A stretch of 64,000 bases of DNA. Source: Acidobacteriota bacterium. GTDB lineage: Bacteria > Actinomycetota > Acidimicrobiia > Acidimicrobiales > Microtrichaceae. The stretch's first letter is position 1; each line of letters opens with the position of its first letter. Positions 24,795 through 34,588 of this stretch are shown piece by piece. Location: assembly GCA_003577145.1 (NCBI GenBank), contig QEUP01000009.1, positions 107,196 through 171,195 on the forward strand, written 5' to 3'. The position numbers were made by a program, and so were the translations under genes. The notes under the pieces were generated by a model. The model saw only the letters and a program-made list of their open reading frames with translations, had not been told where the DNA came from and did not search any database.

Positions 24795-26270
24795 ATGGCG
24801 ACGAGGGCGCGCTCATCGATCGAGGGGTCCCGGGCCGGCGAGGTCGGCGCCTGGGCGCCCACGGTGGGCTTCGTCGCCGGGGCGGCCTCGGTGCTGTTCG
24901 GCCTGGCCATTGGCCTGGCCCCTCTCGCCGACAACAGCTTCCTCACCCATCTCGCCACCGGTCACCTGATCTTCTCCGACGGGTTCCCCCACACGGATCC
25001 CTATTCGTTCACGGCCGCCGGTGAGCCCTGGATCGTGCAGTCCTGGCTCGCCTCGCTGTTGTACGCGGCAATCGACACGGTGGCAGGGCTGCCCGGCATC
25101 CAGTTGATGACCGGCTTGCTGACCGCCACGCTCGCAGGTCTCGGCTGGCGGCTGACCCGGTCAGCGAGAACGCTCGTTCCCAGGGTGTTCCTGATGGTGG
25201 TGTTCCTCGCTGTCGGTGCGCACTACTGGACAGAGCGGCCCCATCTCATCGCGTGGGTTCTGTTCGCGACACTGCTCGTCATCGTCGTCGAGGACCTCGA
25301 TCCGCGCTGGCTGGTGCCCGTGATGTTCGTGTGGACGAACGTCCACGGCTCATTCCCGATCGGTCTGGTCGCCATCGCCACGATCGGGCTCGGGCGGGCT
25401 CTGGACGACCGTGAGCTCCCCAGAGCCGAGATCCGCGCCCTGCTCTGGGCCGGTCTCGGAGTCCTGGCCGGCGGTGTGCTCAACCCCTACGGGCCTGGTC
25501 TGCTGCTCTTCCCGATCCGCCTCCTGTCTCGCGCCGAGACGCTGCGCGTGATCGAGGAATGGAGGCCCGCAGATCTCTCCAACCCCTTCAACCAGGTGTT
25601 CCTGGTGCAGGCGCTCGCGGCCATCGCCCTGTTCTTCCGGGCCCGTTCCTTTCGGATCCTTGTTCCTGCAGTGGTCTTCACCGTGCCGGCGTTGCTGAGC
25701 GCCCGCAACGTTGCTGTCGCCAGTCTCGTTCTCCTCCCGGTCATGGCCTCAGAGATGCGCGACGTCGGAAGCATCGACTGCGAGCGGAGGCTTCCCGCAC
25801 TCAGGCTGGCCGTGGTGGCCCTGGCCGTCACGGGAACGGCGCTGGTGGCTGTGCGGCTGGGCGGTACTGCTGCGGATCTGGGTCGCTATCCCCTCGAAGA
25901 GGTGAGATGGCTGGCCGACCACGACCTGGTTGCCTCAGCCGACAGCAGAGTCATAACCCACGACTACGTGGGGAACTACCTCGAGCTCGTCTACGGTGCC
26001 GACGCCAACGTGTTCATAGACGACCGGGCTGAGGTCATGCCCCCGAGGGTCATCGGCGACTACGTCGATCTGCTGGGTGGCGAGCGGAACTGGGAGGAGA
26101 TCCTCGATCGCTACGGTGCCGAGGTGGTCTTGTGGGAGGAGGACGAGGAACTCGCCGACGCTCTGGGCGAGTCGACGGAGTGGGAGGTTGTTCTCGGGGC
26201 ACCGGACGAGACGATCCCCGGCGGCTTCATCGTCGCCTGCCGGGTCGACTCCGGGTGCGCCGCCACCTGA
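24795..26270 (+). CDS. Multi-spanning membrane protein, GT-C glycosyltransferase-like
   Basis: 491 residues with about ten predicted spans and an extracellular C-terminal third. The first loop reads GFPHTDPYSFTAAGEPWIVQSWLASLLY, resembling the first-loop acidic motif of lipid-linked-sugar glycosyltransferases (GT-C fold), where an Asp acts as base. The C-terminal part (ITHDYVGNYLEL ... VFIDDRAEVMPP) is soluble. It begins 12 nt after tadC, so it is likely in the tad transcript and may glycosylate pilins or envelope. Function not established. Confidence 0.75.
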   Translation: MATRARSSIEGSRAGEVGAWAPTVGFVAGAASVLFGLAIGLAPLADNSFLTHLATGHLIFSDGFPHTDPYSFTAAGEPWIVQSWLASLLYAAIDTVAGLPGIQLMTGLLTATLAGLGWRLTRSARTLVPRVFLMVVFLAVGAHYWTERPHLIAWVLFATLLVIVVEDLDPRWLVPVMFVWTNVHGSFPIGLVAIATIGLGRALDDRELPRAEIRALLWAGLGVLAGGVLNPYGPGLLLFPIRLLSRAETLRVIEEWRPADLSNPFNQVFLVQALAAIALFFRARSFRILVPAVVFTVPALLSARNVAVASLVLLPVMASEMRDVGSIDCERRLPALRLAVVALAVTGTALVAVRLGGTAADLGRYPLEEVRWLADHDLVASADSRVITHDYVGNYLELVYGADANVFIDDRAEVMPPRVIGDYVDLLGGERNWEEILDRYGAEVVLWEEDEELADALGESTEWEVVLGAPDETIPGGFIVACRVDSGCAAT

Positions 26271-26307
26271 GAACGGGTGCGCCGCGACCTGGGGAAGCCG
26301 ATCGTGC

Positions 26308-26499
26308 TCAGCCGGCGTTGACGATGCTGCTCGAGCTGTCGCTGAGCCCGCCACGATTGGACGAGCCGAAGAAGGTGATCGCGCTGATGCACACGAGGGC
26401 GATCAGCGCCACGAGCAGCACGTATTCCACCAGGCTTGCGCCGCGCTCATTGCCACACCGCCGCCCGCCGGTGAAATCAGACTCGACAGTGGTTTCCAT
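26308..26499 (-). CDS. Flp/Fap type IVb pilin (second copy)
   Basis: 63 residues with the class III prepilin signature NERGASLVEYVLLVALIAL: cleavage after Gly20, Glu at +5 of the mature form, and a hydrophobic N-terminal helix. The short tail SSNRGGLSDSSSSIVNAG ends the mature subunit of about 43 residues. GAGAGGA precedes the ATG. It is transcribed toward the tad operon's end and lies after a hairpin that separates it from the first pilin. Confidence 0.92.
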   Translation of the reverse strand: METTVESDFTGGRRCGNERGASLVEYVLLVALIALVCISAITFFGSSNRGGLSDSSSSIVNAG

Positions 26500-26539
26500 C
26501 CCCAGTCCTCTCGGTGTCCGCTGCGGTTGGAGTCGAGAG

Positions 26540-26570
26540 AGGGGACGAGCCGCTCCACGGCCCGTCCCCT
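26540..26570 (-). terminator. Hairpin between the two pilin genes, possible attenuator
   Basis: On the minus strand AGGGGACG and CGTCCCCT pair across a 15-nt GC-rich loop; the downstream strand continues CTCTCTC. Located 17 nt after the first pilin stop and 40 nt before the second pilin start, it could stop most transcripts or shield the 3' end, giving more of the first pilin. Confidence 0.5.
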
Positions 26571-26586
26571 TGTCGCGGTCGGTTCG

Positions 26587-26772
26587 TCAGCCGATCTCGC
26601 TGGCGACGCTGTCGAACTTGTCCGAGGCGTTGTTACCGAGGGTGGTAACAGCCAGGATGCAGACAACGGCGATCAGGGCCACGAGGAGCGCATACTCGAC
26701 GAGCGATGCACCACGCTCGTCATCGATGCGAGCCTTCAGCCAAGCGACGAGGAACCTGTAAGACGTGATCAT
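26587..26772 (-). CDS. flp: Flp/Fap type IVb pilin (first copy, likely major)
   Basis: 61 residues. The prepilin site is DDERGASLVEYALLVALIAV: cleavage after Gly21 with Glu at +5, leaving a mature pilin of 40 residues ending LGNNASDKFDSVASEIG. AAGGGAGC lies 9 nt upstream of the ATG. It is the promoter-proximal pilin, so probably the major subunit of the pilus assembled by the tad operon on the opposite strand. Confidence 0.93.
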   Translation of the reverse strand: MITSYRFLVAWLKARIDDERGASLVEYALLVALIAVVCILAVTTLGNNASDKFDSVASEIG

Positions 26773-26861
26773 TGGTCGATTGCTCCCTTGTTCTGGTGCT
26801 CAACTACCAAGCCCAGCGTCGGACTCGGCCATCAGAACTTGGTATCGACTCAACGGCGCAG

Positions 26862-26877
26862 AGACCTGAGTAGGTCT
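26862..26877. terminator. Small hairpin downstream of the GGDEF-EAL gene
   Basis: AGACCT (26862-26867) pairs with AGGTCT (26872-26877) around GAGT, with TTT following on the plus strand. No plus-strand gene ends near it, whereas the minus-strand GGDEF-EAL gene does. It is a weak candidate terminator within the 131-nt gap that also should hold the pilin promoter. Confidence 0.3.
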
Positions 26878-26903
26878 TTTGTCTCATTCGTGAGTCGTCA
26901 GCC

Positions 26904-29057
26904 CTACAAGCCGAGCAGCGAGCCGAGCCGGCGTCGCGAGCGGCTGGGAGGCTCCGGCGGAGCGAACAGGAACCCCTGCGCTCCGTGGCATCCGAGTTGG
27001 CGCAGGGCCTCCAGCTGGACGCCCGACTCCACTCCCTCGGCGATGACCTCCAGGCCCATCGTGCGGGCCAACCCGGTCATGACCGCCGCAAGGGATGACT
27101 CCGCTTCGATCGTCTCGAGCTCGGCGACGAAGGACTGGTCGATCTTCAAGATGTCGATCGGGAACCGCTGGAGATGTGTCAGCGACGAGTAGCCCGTCCC
27201 GAAATCATCCACCGCGAGGCGGACGCCGAGGGCTTTGAGGGCCCGCAGCGTGTCGAGCGCGGTGTCGAGGCTCTCGACGAGCACCGACTCGGTGAGCTCG
27301 AGGACCATGCGACTCGGATCGAGCCCGCTGAGGTCGAGAGAGGCTCCAACCTCGTCAACGATGGAGGTCGTGGTGAGCTGGCGTCCCGAGAGGTTGACGG
27401 CGATCTCGAAGTCGAGCCCGGGAGCGATGCGGTCCCAGGCAGCCATCTGCTCGCAGGCTCTGCGGATGACCCAACGTCCGAGCCGGCCGATCAGGTCGGA
27501 TTGCTCGGCGATCCGAACGAACTGGCTGGGCGGGACGAGGCCGGCCCCGGGTCGGTTCCACCTGATGAGGGCCTCGAAGCCCCTCACCCGACCGGTCGAG
27601 ATGTCGACAGCCGGCTGGTAGTGCAGCACGAACTCGTCGCGGTCCAAGGCCATGTGGAGAGCGCTCTCGGTTTCGTGGCGATCTTCGACGAGAGCCCGCA
27701 GCGCCTCGTCGAAGAGCACGGCTCGATTCCGTCCCAGCTCCTTGGCCTTGTACATGGCGAGATCCGCGTCGCGTAGCAGCGACTCCGCTGAGTCGTCCCC
27801 TCCCGCGGCGATGGCGATCCCGGTGGACACCGTGACGTGGGTTCCCGTCGCTCCGAGGTCGAAGGGAAGTGCCATCGCACGTGAGATCTGGCTCGCCATC
27901 CTCAGGGCGTGGGCCACCGGGTCGACTCCCTCGGTCACCACCACGAACTCGTCGCCGCCGAAGCGGGCGACGACATCCGCGGGTCTGACGATCTCACGGA
28001 GCCGCTTGGCCACACCGGCGAGCAGCTTGTCGCCGGCACTGTGGCCGAGGGAGTCGTTGACGACCTTGAAGTTGTCGATGTCACAGAAGAGGATGACCAT
28101 CGTCCGGTCTGATCCGGGGGTCGCGAGGATGCGGTCCAGGAACCTGGTCAGCAGCTTCCTGTTGGGCAGCTCGGTGAGGGAGTCATGAGTCGCCTGGTAG
28201 GCAAGCTCGGACTCGAGTTGCTTGTAGGTGCTGACGTCGCGGGCGATCCCCGAGACAAGCTCGATCTCACCTTCGGCCCCCAAGTGTGGAGTGATCACAC
28301 ACGAAAGGGGGACGACCTCCCCGTCGTGGCGCGGTGCGCGGATCTCGCCGGTCCAGGTCCGGCCCTCCCGGAGCTGGGAACGCAGTTTCGCGGTCAGGTC
28401 GTGCCCCTGGCCGGCCGCCACGAAATCGAAGAACGACACGGGCTCGTCGCGCAGGCGTTCGACGGAGGCGATACCGGCGAAGTGGCGGAGGGCGGAGTTG
28501 GCGTAGATGACCCGGCCGTCCATCGCGAAGGTGGCCACCAAATCCGGCGTTGCCTCGAGGATCGTCGCCAGGCTGTGAGCCGCTGCCCGGGCTGGGGCGG
28601 GGTTGGTCCGCTCGAGATCGTCGAGTCGTGCTCTGAGGACCTCGTTCTCCTTCTGCAGGGCGGCCAGGTGTCGTTCGGCGTGCTGCAAGACCTCGGCGAC
28701 CATGGTGGCTTCGGTTATGTCGCGGGTAACGCAACGGATTCCGCGAATGACCCCGCTCAGCCGTATGGGTGACAGCGAGCGGAGCGTGTGGCGGACCGAG
28801 CCGTCCCGAGCCCTGAGCCGAGCCGAGTGGTCCAGCACGTCTTCACCGGCCAGCACCCGACTGAGGGTGAGCTCTGCTGCATCGGGGTCGACGTCGAACT
28901 CCAGGAAGTTGCGTCCCACGTAGTCGTGTTGGTGATAGCCGAGCAACTCCAACTCGGGGTCGCTCGCATGGGTGATGGTGCCGGTGGTGTCGAGAACGCA
29001 GAAGGCGACCGGCGTCTCGTCAGCTCGTAGCTGCAGGTTCCCGCCTTCGTGGACCAC
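26904..29057 (-). CDS. PAS-PAS-GGDEF-EAL protein (c-di-GMP synthase/phosphodiesterase)
   Basis: 717 residues, no membrane span: PAS about 12-118, coiled helix to 155, PAS about 162-285, GGDEF about 290-445 and EAL about 460-705. The GGDEF signature ARFGGDEFVVV (367-371) is intact with an RxxD inhibitory site (RPAD, 358-361) at the right distance. EAL residues are also intact: FEALIRW (Glu495), AVNLSGRQL, ELTES, VDDFGTGYSSL, KIDQSFV, EGVES. So it may both make and degrade c-di-GMP, with PAS domains as input. It lies between the NarL-type regulator and the Flp pilins on the same strand, suggesting control of the pilus. Confidence 0.94.
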   Translation of the reverse strand: MVHEGGNLQLRADETPVAFCVLDTTGTITHASDPELELLGYHQHDYVGRNFLEFDVDPDAAELTLSRVLAGEDVLDHSARLRARDGSVRHTLRSLSPIRLSGVIRGIRCVTRDITEATMVAEVLQHAERHLAALQKENEVLRARLDDLERTNPAPARAAAHSLATILEATPDLVATFAMDGRVIYANSALRHFAGIASVERLRDEPVSFFDFVAAGQGHDLTAKLRSQLREGRTWTGEIRAPRHDGEVVPLSCVITPHLGAEGEIELVSGIARDVSTYKQLESELAYQATHDSLTELPNRKLLTRFLDRILATPGSDRTMVILFCDIDNFKVVNDSLGHSAGDKLLAGVAKRLREIVRPADVVARFGGDEFVVVTEGVDPVAHALRMASQISRAMALPFDLGATGTHVTVSTGIAIAAGGDDSAESLLRDADLAMYKAKELGRNRAVLFDEALRALVEDRHETESALHMALDRDEFVLHYQPAVDISTGRVRGFEALIRWNRPGAGLVPPSQFVRIAEQSDLIGRLGRWVIRRACEQMAAWDRIAPGLDFEIAVNLSGRQLTTTSIVDEVGASLDLSGLDPSRMVLELTESVLVESLDTALDTLRALKALGVRLAVDDFGTGYSSLTHLQRFPIDILKIDQSFVAELETIEAESSLAAVMTGLARTMGLEVIAEGVESGVQLEALRQLGCHGAQGFLFAPPEPPSRSRRRLGSLLGL

Positions 29058-29166
29058 CGTGGCGTGCCCCCCCGGATCACGTCCTGAGCGCGCAGATGTT
29101 AGCCGGTGCGCACAGGCGCTGTGGGCTCGAGGCGGGCAACCGGGACGAGGTGGGAGGGGTCTGGGT

Positions 29167-29205
29167 GGAGGGACCAGCCGGAGGGACGAGCCGGAGGGGC
29201 TTCAG
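29167..29205. repeat. 13-bp tandem repeat, about 2.5 copies
   Basis: GGAGGGACCAGCC, GGAGGGACGAGCC and the partial GGAGGGGCTTCAG follow each other at 29167-29205, in the 144-nt gap between the GGDEF-EAL gene and the regulator, running into the regulator's stop. A short slippage-type repeat with no clear role. Confidence 0.7.
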
Positions 29206-29849
29206 TCCAGGTGCACGATGCCCATTCGAACTGCCTGGAGGACAGCTTGAGTCCGATCGCGGGCGTCGAGCTTCTGGTAGATGGACGCGAGGTGGTTCTT
29301 GACGGTCTTCTGTGAGATGTAGAGACGCTCGGCAACCTCCGGCGTCGAACAGCCGTCGGCGATGTGCTGGAGGACTTCCTCTTCCCGTTTGGTGATGACG
29401 CGGTCATGTTCGCCGCGGGCGGGCTCGTCGAGCTTGCGGACCTCGTTCAGCATCGACATGGCCAACTGGGGGGAAAGCGCCGTGTCGCCGTTGACCGCCA
29501 TCCGCACGGCCTCGGCGATCTCCTCGGTCGAGCAGTCCTTCACCAGGTACCCGCTGGCGCCGGCGCGGATGGCGTTGGCGAGCACGCCCTGGTCAGCGTG
29601 CATGGTGAGCATGACCACGCGCGTCCCGTTGTCATGGTTTCTCACCAACCGGCACGCCTCCACGCCGTCGAGGTGCGGCATGCTGACGTCCATGAGTATC
29701 ACGTCGGGGTGAAGCTGATCGGCGAGGCGAACAGCCTCCTCACCGTCGGCTGCCTCACCTATCACGTCGAAGCCCTCGTCGAGCATCGACCGTCGCAGGC
29801 CCTCTCGGAGCATGCGGTGGTCGTCGGCGAGCATGAGTCTGATGCTCAT
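29202..29849 (-). CDS. NarL/FixJ-type response regulator
   Basis: 215 residues. Receiver: ADDHRMLREGLRR, phospho-acceptor in VILMDVSMPHLDGVEA, Thr/Lys in MLTMHADQ and GYLVKDC. C-terminal LuxR helix-turn-helix: ITKREEEVLQHIADGCSTPEVAERLYISQKTVKNHLASIYQKL. It lies 57 nt after the histidine kinase gene and is its evident partner. Targets are not known; the GGDEF-EAL gene and the pilins downstream are candidates. Confidence 0.93.
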   Translation of the reverse strand: MSIRLMLADDHRMLREGLRRSMLDEGFDVIGEAADGEEAVRLADQLHPDVILMDVSMPHLDGVEACRLVRNHDNGTRVVMLTMHADQGVLANAIRAGASGYLVKDCSTEEIAEAVRMAVNGDTALSPQLAMSMLNEVRKLDEPARGEHDRVITKREEEVLQHIADGCSTPEVAERLYISQKTVKNHLASIYQKLDARDRTQAVLQAVRMGIVHLD

Positions 29850-29906
29850 TGCGGGTCACCTCCCAGTGCGAACCAATCCCGCTCCCAGGAAGTGTTTCGG
29901 CCCGTT

Positions 29907-31808
29907 TCACTCCTCAACTGAGTCCAAATGGCAGTAGATCCTGGTTCCGGCGCCGGGGGCGCTCTGCACGACGAGCGTCGCACCGATGCTGGAGGCCCTC
30001 TCCCGCATTCCGAGCATGCCGTAGGAGTCGAGCCGACCGGCGGTGCCCGGTGCGAAGCCCTTGCCGTTGTCGACGATCTCGAGGGCCGCCCGTTCGCCGT
30101 CGCAACGCCACATGATCCGGACTTCGGAGGCCTCGGCGTGGCGTTCCACGTTGGTGAGCGCCTCCTGGCTTATCCTCCACATCTCGCGCTCCTGGAGGAT
30201 CGGGAGGCGCTTGTCCCGGTCGCAGTGGAGACGGATCTCGACGCTGGACCGCTCGGTGATCCGCTGCACGAAGTGCTCGAGGGTCTCGGCGAGGCCGGTC
30301 TCCTCCGATACGTCGGTCCGCAGGTCATAGAGCGTGTCCCTGACCTCACGGATGACCCCGCGCACGTCCTCTCGGAGCTGAGTGAGGCTGTCCTGAACGG
30401 CCTCGCCTCCGGAGGTCTTCCCCACGATGCGATCCAGTTCGAAGGCGAGATAGGCGAGGGATTGCCCTATCCGGTCATGCAGGTCCCGGGCGATGCGTGT
30501 GCGTTCCTCGTCTGCGCCGACGGTTCGGAGTCGGCTGAACCATCGGGCGTTGTCGATTGCGAGGGCCACCGGCTCGACGAAGCCGATGAGAAGCTCCCGG
30601 TCACGACGGGTGAAGTGCTGGGGCATGTCGTGCTCGATGGCGAGCAGGCCGAGAATCGAGCCGCGGGCCGGGAGGACGCAGTACAGCCCCGAAGACGAGC
30701 GATCGTTGAGTCCGGGCCCGTCAGGAGGGGCCAGGCTCGGGATGTGGACGAGCGAGTTCTCGGCGATCGCCCGCTTGAGCCCGGGAGGAAGCTCCGTGGG
30801 TCCCAGGCGGGAGGGCAACCGGGTACCTTCCTTGCGCACCACCTGCCACTGGGCGTCGGTCTCGTCGAAGAGGAGGACGACGGCTGTGTCGAACTCGAAC
30901 AGGCCGCGGAGCCGCCCGATGGTGGTCTCGAGCACCTCATCGAGGTCCAACGAAGCCGGCAGCGTTTGGGCGACGCGGTGGAGAGAGAAGAGCAAGGCGT
31001 TGGCGTCGGCGAGGCGACCCAGCCGGTCCAGCGCGAGTGAGTGCTGACGGTTGGCTTCCCCGGAGATCCTGCGCCCGTAACCGGCCACCAGCGCTACCAG
31101 CAACAGGATCCCCGTCCATTGGGCGGTGCGGAGCAGGTCCTCGGTCCCGGCCTCGGGACGCGTCAGCTCGGGGATGCTCACGGCGAGTGCCGAGACGATG
31201 CCTATGCGCATGGCGAAGCTGAACCCGCGGGCGAAGCCGGCGACGATGATGGCGGTCAGCAGGGCGAAGACGAACGGAGAGTCCCAGTACCCGGTCGCGA
31301 TGACTGCCGCCACGTTTATGGTGACTTCGGCGATGACGCGCACGAGGCTCCAGATGTCGCCGGTGAACTTGATGGGGTGCAGCGACCGGATCAGCGTGTA
31401 CAGGGTGATGACTCCGCACCAGGCGATGATCCAGTAGTCACGCGCGACGAACGACGGCGAGGCGAGCAGGATCGACACTGCTGTCGTTCCCCAGCGGATG
31501 ACCAGTATCGCTCGGTTGAACGGGGCCAGACGGTCGTGGTCGACGGCTCCGGCGGCGGCTATGAGCCCGAACTCCTCGGTTTCGTGGTCAGCGGGGTCGA
31601 TGGCGGCCCGGCGCAGCTCGCGGGTCAGGCGGCTCGACCGCGGCTGGGCCGAGCGAAGCATGGGCAGCGACGTGGTGTCGATGTCGCCACCTCCGCCGAC
31701 CTGGTCGTCGGCAGTGGGTGCAACCGGTTGGCCGGTGCTGTCGGCGCTGCGGAGCTTCACCTCGGGCCTCTGCGGCGAATTCTGGGACATCTCCCTAATC
31801 GGCACCAT
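29907..31808 (-). CDS. Membrane GAF sensor histidine kinase (NarL-system type)
   Basis: 633 residues: cytoplasmic N-terminus of about 95 residues, six hydrophobic spans about 100-245 (DYWIIAWCGVITLYTLI, GILLLVALVAGYG), a GAF domain about 270-420, then a HisKA_3 dimerisation helix with the phospho-His in ERTRIARDLHDRIGQSLAYL, and the HATPase_c domain with N-box EALTNVERHAEA and G-boxes DNGKGF and GMLGMRERA. The input is unknown; the membrane block may sense lipid or proton state and GAF a small molecule. First gene of the kinase-regulator-GGDEF-EAL series. Divergent from coaE. Confidence 0.92.
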   Translation of the reverse strand: MVPIREMSQNSPQRPEVKLRSADSTGQPVAPTADDQVGGGGDIDTTSLPMLRSAQPRSSRLTRELRRAAIDPADHETEEFGLIAAAGAVDHDRLAPFNRAILVIRWGTTAVSILLASPSFVARDYWIIAWCGVITLYTLIRSLHPIKFTGDIWSLVRVIAEVTINVAAVIATGYWDSPFVFALLTAIIVAGFARGFSFAMRIGIVSALAVSIPELTRPEAGTEDLLRTAQWTGILLLVALVAGYGRRISGEANRQHSLALDRLGRLADANALLFSLHRVAQTLPASLDLDEVLETTIGRLRGLFEFDTAVVLLFDETDAQWQVVRKEGTRLPSRLGPTELPPGLKRAIAENSLVHIPSLAPPDGPGLNDRSSSGLYCVLPARGSILGLLAIEHDMPQHFTRRDRELLIGFVEPVALAIDNARWFSRLRTVGADEERTRIARDLHDRIGQSLAYLAFELDRIVGKTSGGEAVQDSLTQLREDVRGVIREVRDTLYDLRTDVSEETGLAETLEHFVQRITERSSVEIRLHCDRDKRLPILQEREMWRISQEALTNVERHAEASEVRIMWRCDGERAALEIVDNGKGFAPGTAGRLDSYGMLGMRERASSIGATLVVQSAPGAGTRIYCHLDSVEE

Positions 31809-31850
31809 CGGTGGCGCCTTTACCCGGGGTACCGCTAACTTGCGGCGCCG

Positions 31851-32456
31851 ATGCTGCTATTGGGGCTGACCGGGGGAATCGGTTCCGGCAAGTCGACGGT
31901 GTCGGCGGCGCTGGCCGCCCGTGGAGCGGTGATCGTCGATGCAGACGCCATCACCAGGGAACTCCAGGAGCCCGGGACCGAGGTGTTCGCCGAGATGGTG
32001 CAGCGCTTCGGTGAGGGAATAGTCCAAGCGGACGGGACCCTTGATCGCCAGGCGGTGGCCACCATCGTCTTCAACGACCCCGACGCTCTGGCGGACCTGA
32101 ACCGGATCGTCCACCCACGGGTCGGAGCCGAGATCGGCCGCCGCCTGCAGGAGGCGGCAACCGGTGACGACGTCGTGATCCTCGATGTGCCCCTGCTGGT
32201 CGAGACCGGCCGTGAGGACATGGTCGGCACCATCATCGTCGACCTCGACCCCGAGATCGCCGTAAGGCGGCTCGTGGGCCAGCGTGGCTTCGACGAGGTC
32301 GACGCCCGGGCTCGGATAGCCCGCCAGGCGTCGCGCGAGGAGCGGCGCCGGCATGCCGACTTCGTCATCGACAACAGCGGCTCCCCAGAGGATCTGGAGG
32401 CCGAGGTGAGCCGCTGCTGGACCTGGATCGAGTCCCTGCGGTCCGACCGCCGCTGA
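31851..32456 (+). CDS. coaE: Dephospho-CoA kinase
   Basis: Phosphorylates the 3'-OH of dephospho-CoA, last step of CoA synthesis. 201 residues with the P-loop [17 protein letters not shown] right at the start, [16 protein letters not shown], the [10 protein letters not shown] segment, [10 protein letters not shown] and [13 protein letters not shown] near the end. The mycobacterial enzyme carries an extra C-terminal UPF0157 domain that is absent here. Located upstream of uvrB as in Mycobacterium. Confidence 0.94.
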   Translation: MLLLGLTGGIGSGKSTVSAALAARGAVIVDADAITRELQEPGTEVFAEMVQRFGEGIVQADGTLDRQAVATIVFNDPDALADLNRIVHPRVGAEIGRRLQEAATGDDVVILDVPLLVETGREDMVGTIIVDLDPEIAVRRLVGQRGFDEVDARARIARQASREERRRHADFVIDNSGSPEDLEAEVSRCWTWIESLRSDRR

Positions 32457-32473
32457 CCGTCAGCGCGGCTCGG

Positions 32474-32479
32474 TACGAT
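32474..32479 (+). promoter_or_regulatory. -10 box (TACGAT) before uvrB
   Basis: TACGAT lies 8 nt before the uvrB ATG; uvrB has no Shine-Dalgarno. Fits the leaderless pattern of this window. CTGACC about 15 bp upstream is a possible -35. No LexA-like box is visible here. Confidence 0.45.
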
Positions 32480-32487
32480 GCCTGACG

Positions 32488-34539
32488 ATGGGAGTCTTCG
32501 AGATCGACCCGCGCCTCAAGCACGACTTCGAGGTCGTCTCCGACTTCGCGCCCGCCGGCGATCAACCCAAAGCCATCTCGGCTCTGGCCCAGGGGGTAGA
32601 TCGGGGCGACCGCTTCCAGACGCTGCTCGGTATAACCGGCTCGGGCAAGAGCGCGACGATTGCCTGGACGATCGAGAGGGTCCAGCGGCCGACCCTTGTC
32701 ATCGCGCCCAACAAGTCCCTGGCTGCCCAGCTCGCCAACGAGTTCCGGGAGCTGTTTCCTCACAACCGGGTTGAGTACTTCGTCTCGTACTACGACTACT
32801 ACCAGCCCGAGGCCTACATGCCGGCCAGCGACACGTACATCGAGAAGGACTCGTCGGTCAACGACGAGATCGATCGCCTCCGGCACTCGGCCACCAGCGC
32901 TCTCCTCACCCGTCGCGACGTGATCGTCGTCGCCTCGGTGTCGTGCATCTACGGCCTTGGCTCTCCGGAGGAGTACTTGCGCCAGCTGCTGATCCTGCGA
33001 TCCGGTGATGTGTGCGACCAGCGCGACATCCTGCGCCGTCTCGTCGACATGCAATACGAACGCAACGACATGAACCTCGTGCGCGGCAAGTTCCGCGTTC
33101 GCGGCGACACCATCGAGGTCCACCCAGCCTACGAGGAGACCGCCCTGCGCATCGAGCTCTTCGGCGACGAGGTCGAGGCCATCACCGTGGTCGATCCGCT
33201 CACGGGCGAGAAGGTCGGCAGCCTCGACGAGCTGGTCCTGTTCCCCGCGACTCACTACGCCACCGGCGAGGAGCGGATGCGGCGGGCGATTGCCGGCATA
33301 CAGGAGGAGCTGCAGCGGCGGCTGGCCCACTTCGAGGCGGAGGGAAAGCTGCTCGAGGCGCAGCGCCTGAGGATGCGTACCGAATACGACCTCGAGATGA
33401 TGCAGGAGGTCGGTTTCTGCAGTGGCATCGAGAACTACAGCATGCACATCGACGGCCGCAGGGCCGGCGACTCACCGCACACGCTGCTCGACTTCTTCCC
33501 CGACGACTACCTCACCGTCATCGACGAGTCCCACGTGACGGTCCCTCAACTGCACGGCCAGTACGAGGGCGACCGCAGCCGCAAGGAGACGTTGATCGAG
33601 CACGGGTTCCGCCTGCCCTCCGCTGCCGACAACCGGCCACTGCGCTTCGACGAGTGGGTGCGACGGGTCAACCAGTGCGTGTTCATGTCTGCCACCCCGG
33701 GCGAGTACGAGCTCCAGGAGTCCGCGCAGGTCGTCGAGCAGATCGCGCGCCCGACCGGGCTCGTCGATCCCGAGGTCGTCGTCAAGCCGACCAAGGGCCA
33801 GATCGATGACCTGGTCGAATCGATCAACGAGCGGGTCACCAGCGCTCACAGGGTGCTGGTGACCACACTCACCAAGAAGATGGCCGAGGATCTCACCGAC
33901 TATCTGCTCGAGATGGGCCTGCGGGTCCGCTACCTGCACAGCGAGGTCGACACGATCCAACGAATCGAGATCATCCGCGACCTGAGGCTGGGAGAGTTCG
34001 ACGTCCTCGTCGGCATCAACCTCCTGCGTGAGGGCCTCGACATCCCCGAGGTCTCACTCGTGGCGATCCTCGACGCCGACAAGGAGGGCTTCCTCCGGAG
34101 CGAGACCTCGCTCATACAGATGATCGGCAGGGCCGCCCGTAACGTCGACGGTCAGGTCGTCATGTACGCCGACGAGGTCACCGACTCGATGCGCCGGGCG
34201 ATCTCGGAGACCAACCGGCGCCGGGGCCTGCAGATCGCCTTCAACCGCGAGCACGGGATCGATCCCCAGACGATCCGCAAGGCGGTCACCGACATCTTGG
34301 CCCAACTCCGGCCCGACGACGAGAAGGCTCCGGTTCCCGGTGCCGACCGGCGCAAGCGCCGCCCACGGGAGGCGGCCTCCGATCTGGGCGAGCTCCCTCC
34401 CGACGAACTGAGCCGGCTCATCCAGACCCTGGAGGAGGAGATGCACGAGGCCTCGACCGACCTGCGCTTCGAGTACGCGGCGCGCCTGCGCGACGAGATC
34501 AAGGACCTCAAGAGGGACCTCAAAGAGGCCACCACCTGA
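32488..34539 (+). CDS. uvrB: Excinuclease ABC subunit B
   Basis: 683-residue damage-verifying helicase of nucleotide excision repair. Walker [26 protein letters not shown], the beta-hairpin region [21 protein letters not shown], the DESH box [12 protein letters not shown], helicase motifs V/VI in [27 protein letters not shown] and [10 protein letters not shown], and a C-terminal UVR motif [24 protein letters not shown] that binds UvrC. The C-terminal region between 620 and 640 has a Lys/Arg-rich linker. uvrA and uvrC are both in this window. Confidence 0.97.
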   Translation: MGVFEIDPRLKHDFEVVSDFAPAGDQPKAISALAQGVDRGDRFQTLLGITGSGKSATIAWTIERVQRPTLVIAPNKSLAAQLANEFRELFPHNRVEYFVSYYDYYQPEAYMPASDTYIEKDSSVNDEIDRLRHSATSALLTRRDVIVVASVSCIYGLGSPEEYLRQLLILRSGDVCDQRDILRRLVDMQYERNDMNLVRGKFRVRGDTIEVHPAYEETALRIELFGDEVEAITVVDPLTGEKVGSLDELVLFPATHYATGEERMRRAIAGIQEELQRRLAHFEAEGKLLEAQRLRMRTEYDLEMMQEVGFCSGIENYSMHIDGRRAGDSPHTLLDFFPDDYLTVIDESHVTVPQLHGQYEGDRSRKETLIEHGFRLPSAADNRPLRFDEWVRRVNQCVFMSATPGEYELQESAQVVEQIARPTGLVDPEVVVKPTKGQIDDLVESINERVTSAHRVLVTTLTKKMAEDLTDYLLEMGLRVRYLHSEVDTIQRIEIIRDLRLGEFDVLVGINLLREGLDIPEVSLVAILDADKEGFLRSETSLIQMIGRAARNVDGQVVMYADEVTDSMRRAISETNRRRGLQIAFNREHGIDPQTIRKAVTDILAQLRPDDEKAPVPGADRRKRRPREAASDLGELPPDELSRLIQTLEEEMHEASTDLRFEYAARLRDEIKDLKRDLKEATT

Positions 34540-34588
34540 TCCTGTCGCCGGCTTCAGGACCGGTGAACGGCTGCCGACGGGGGAGGGG

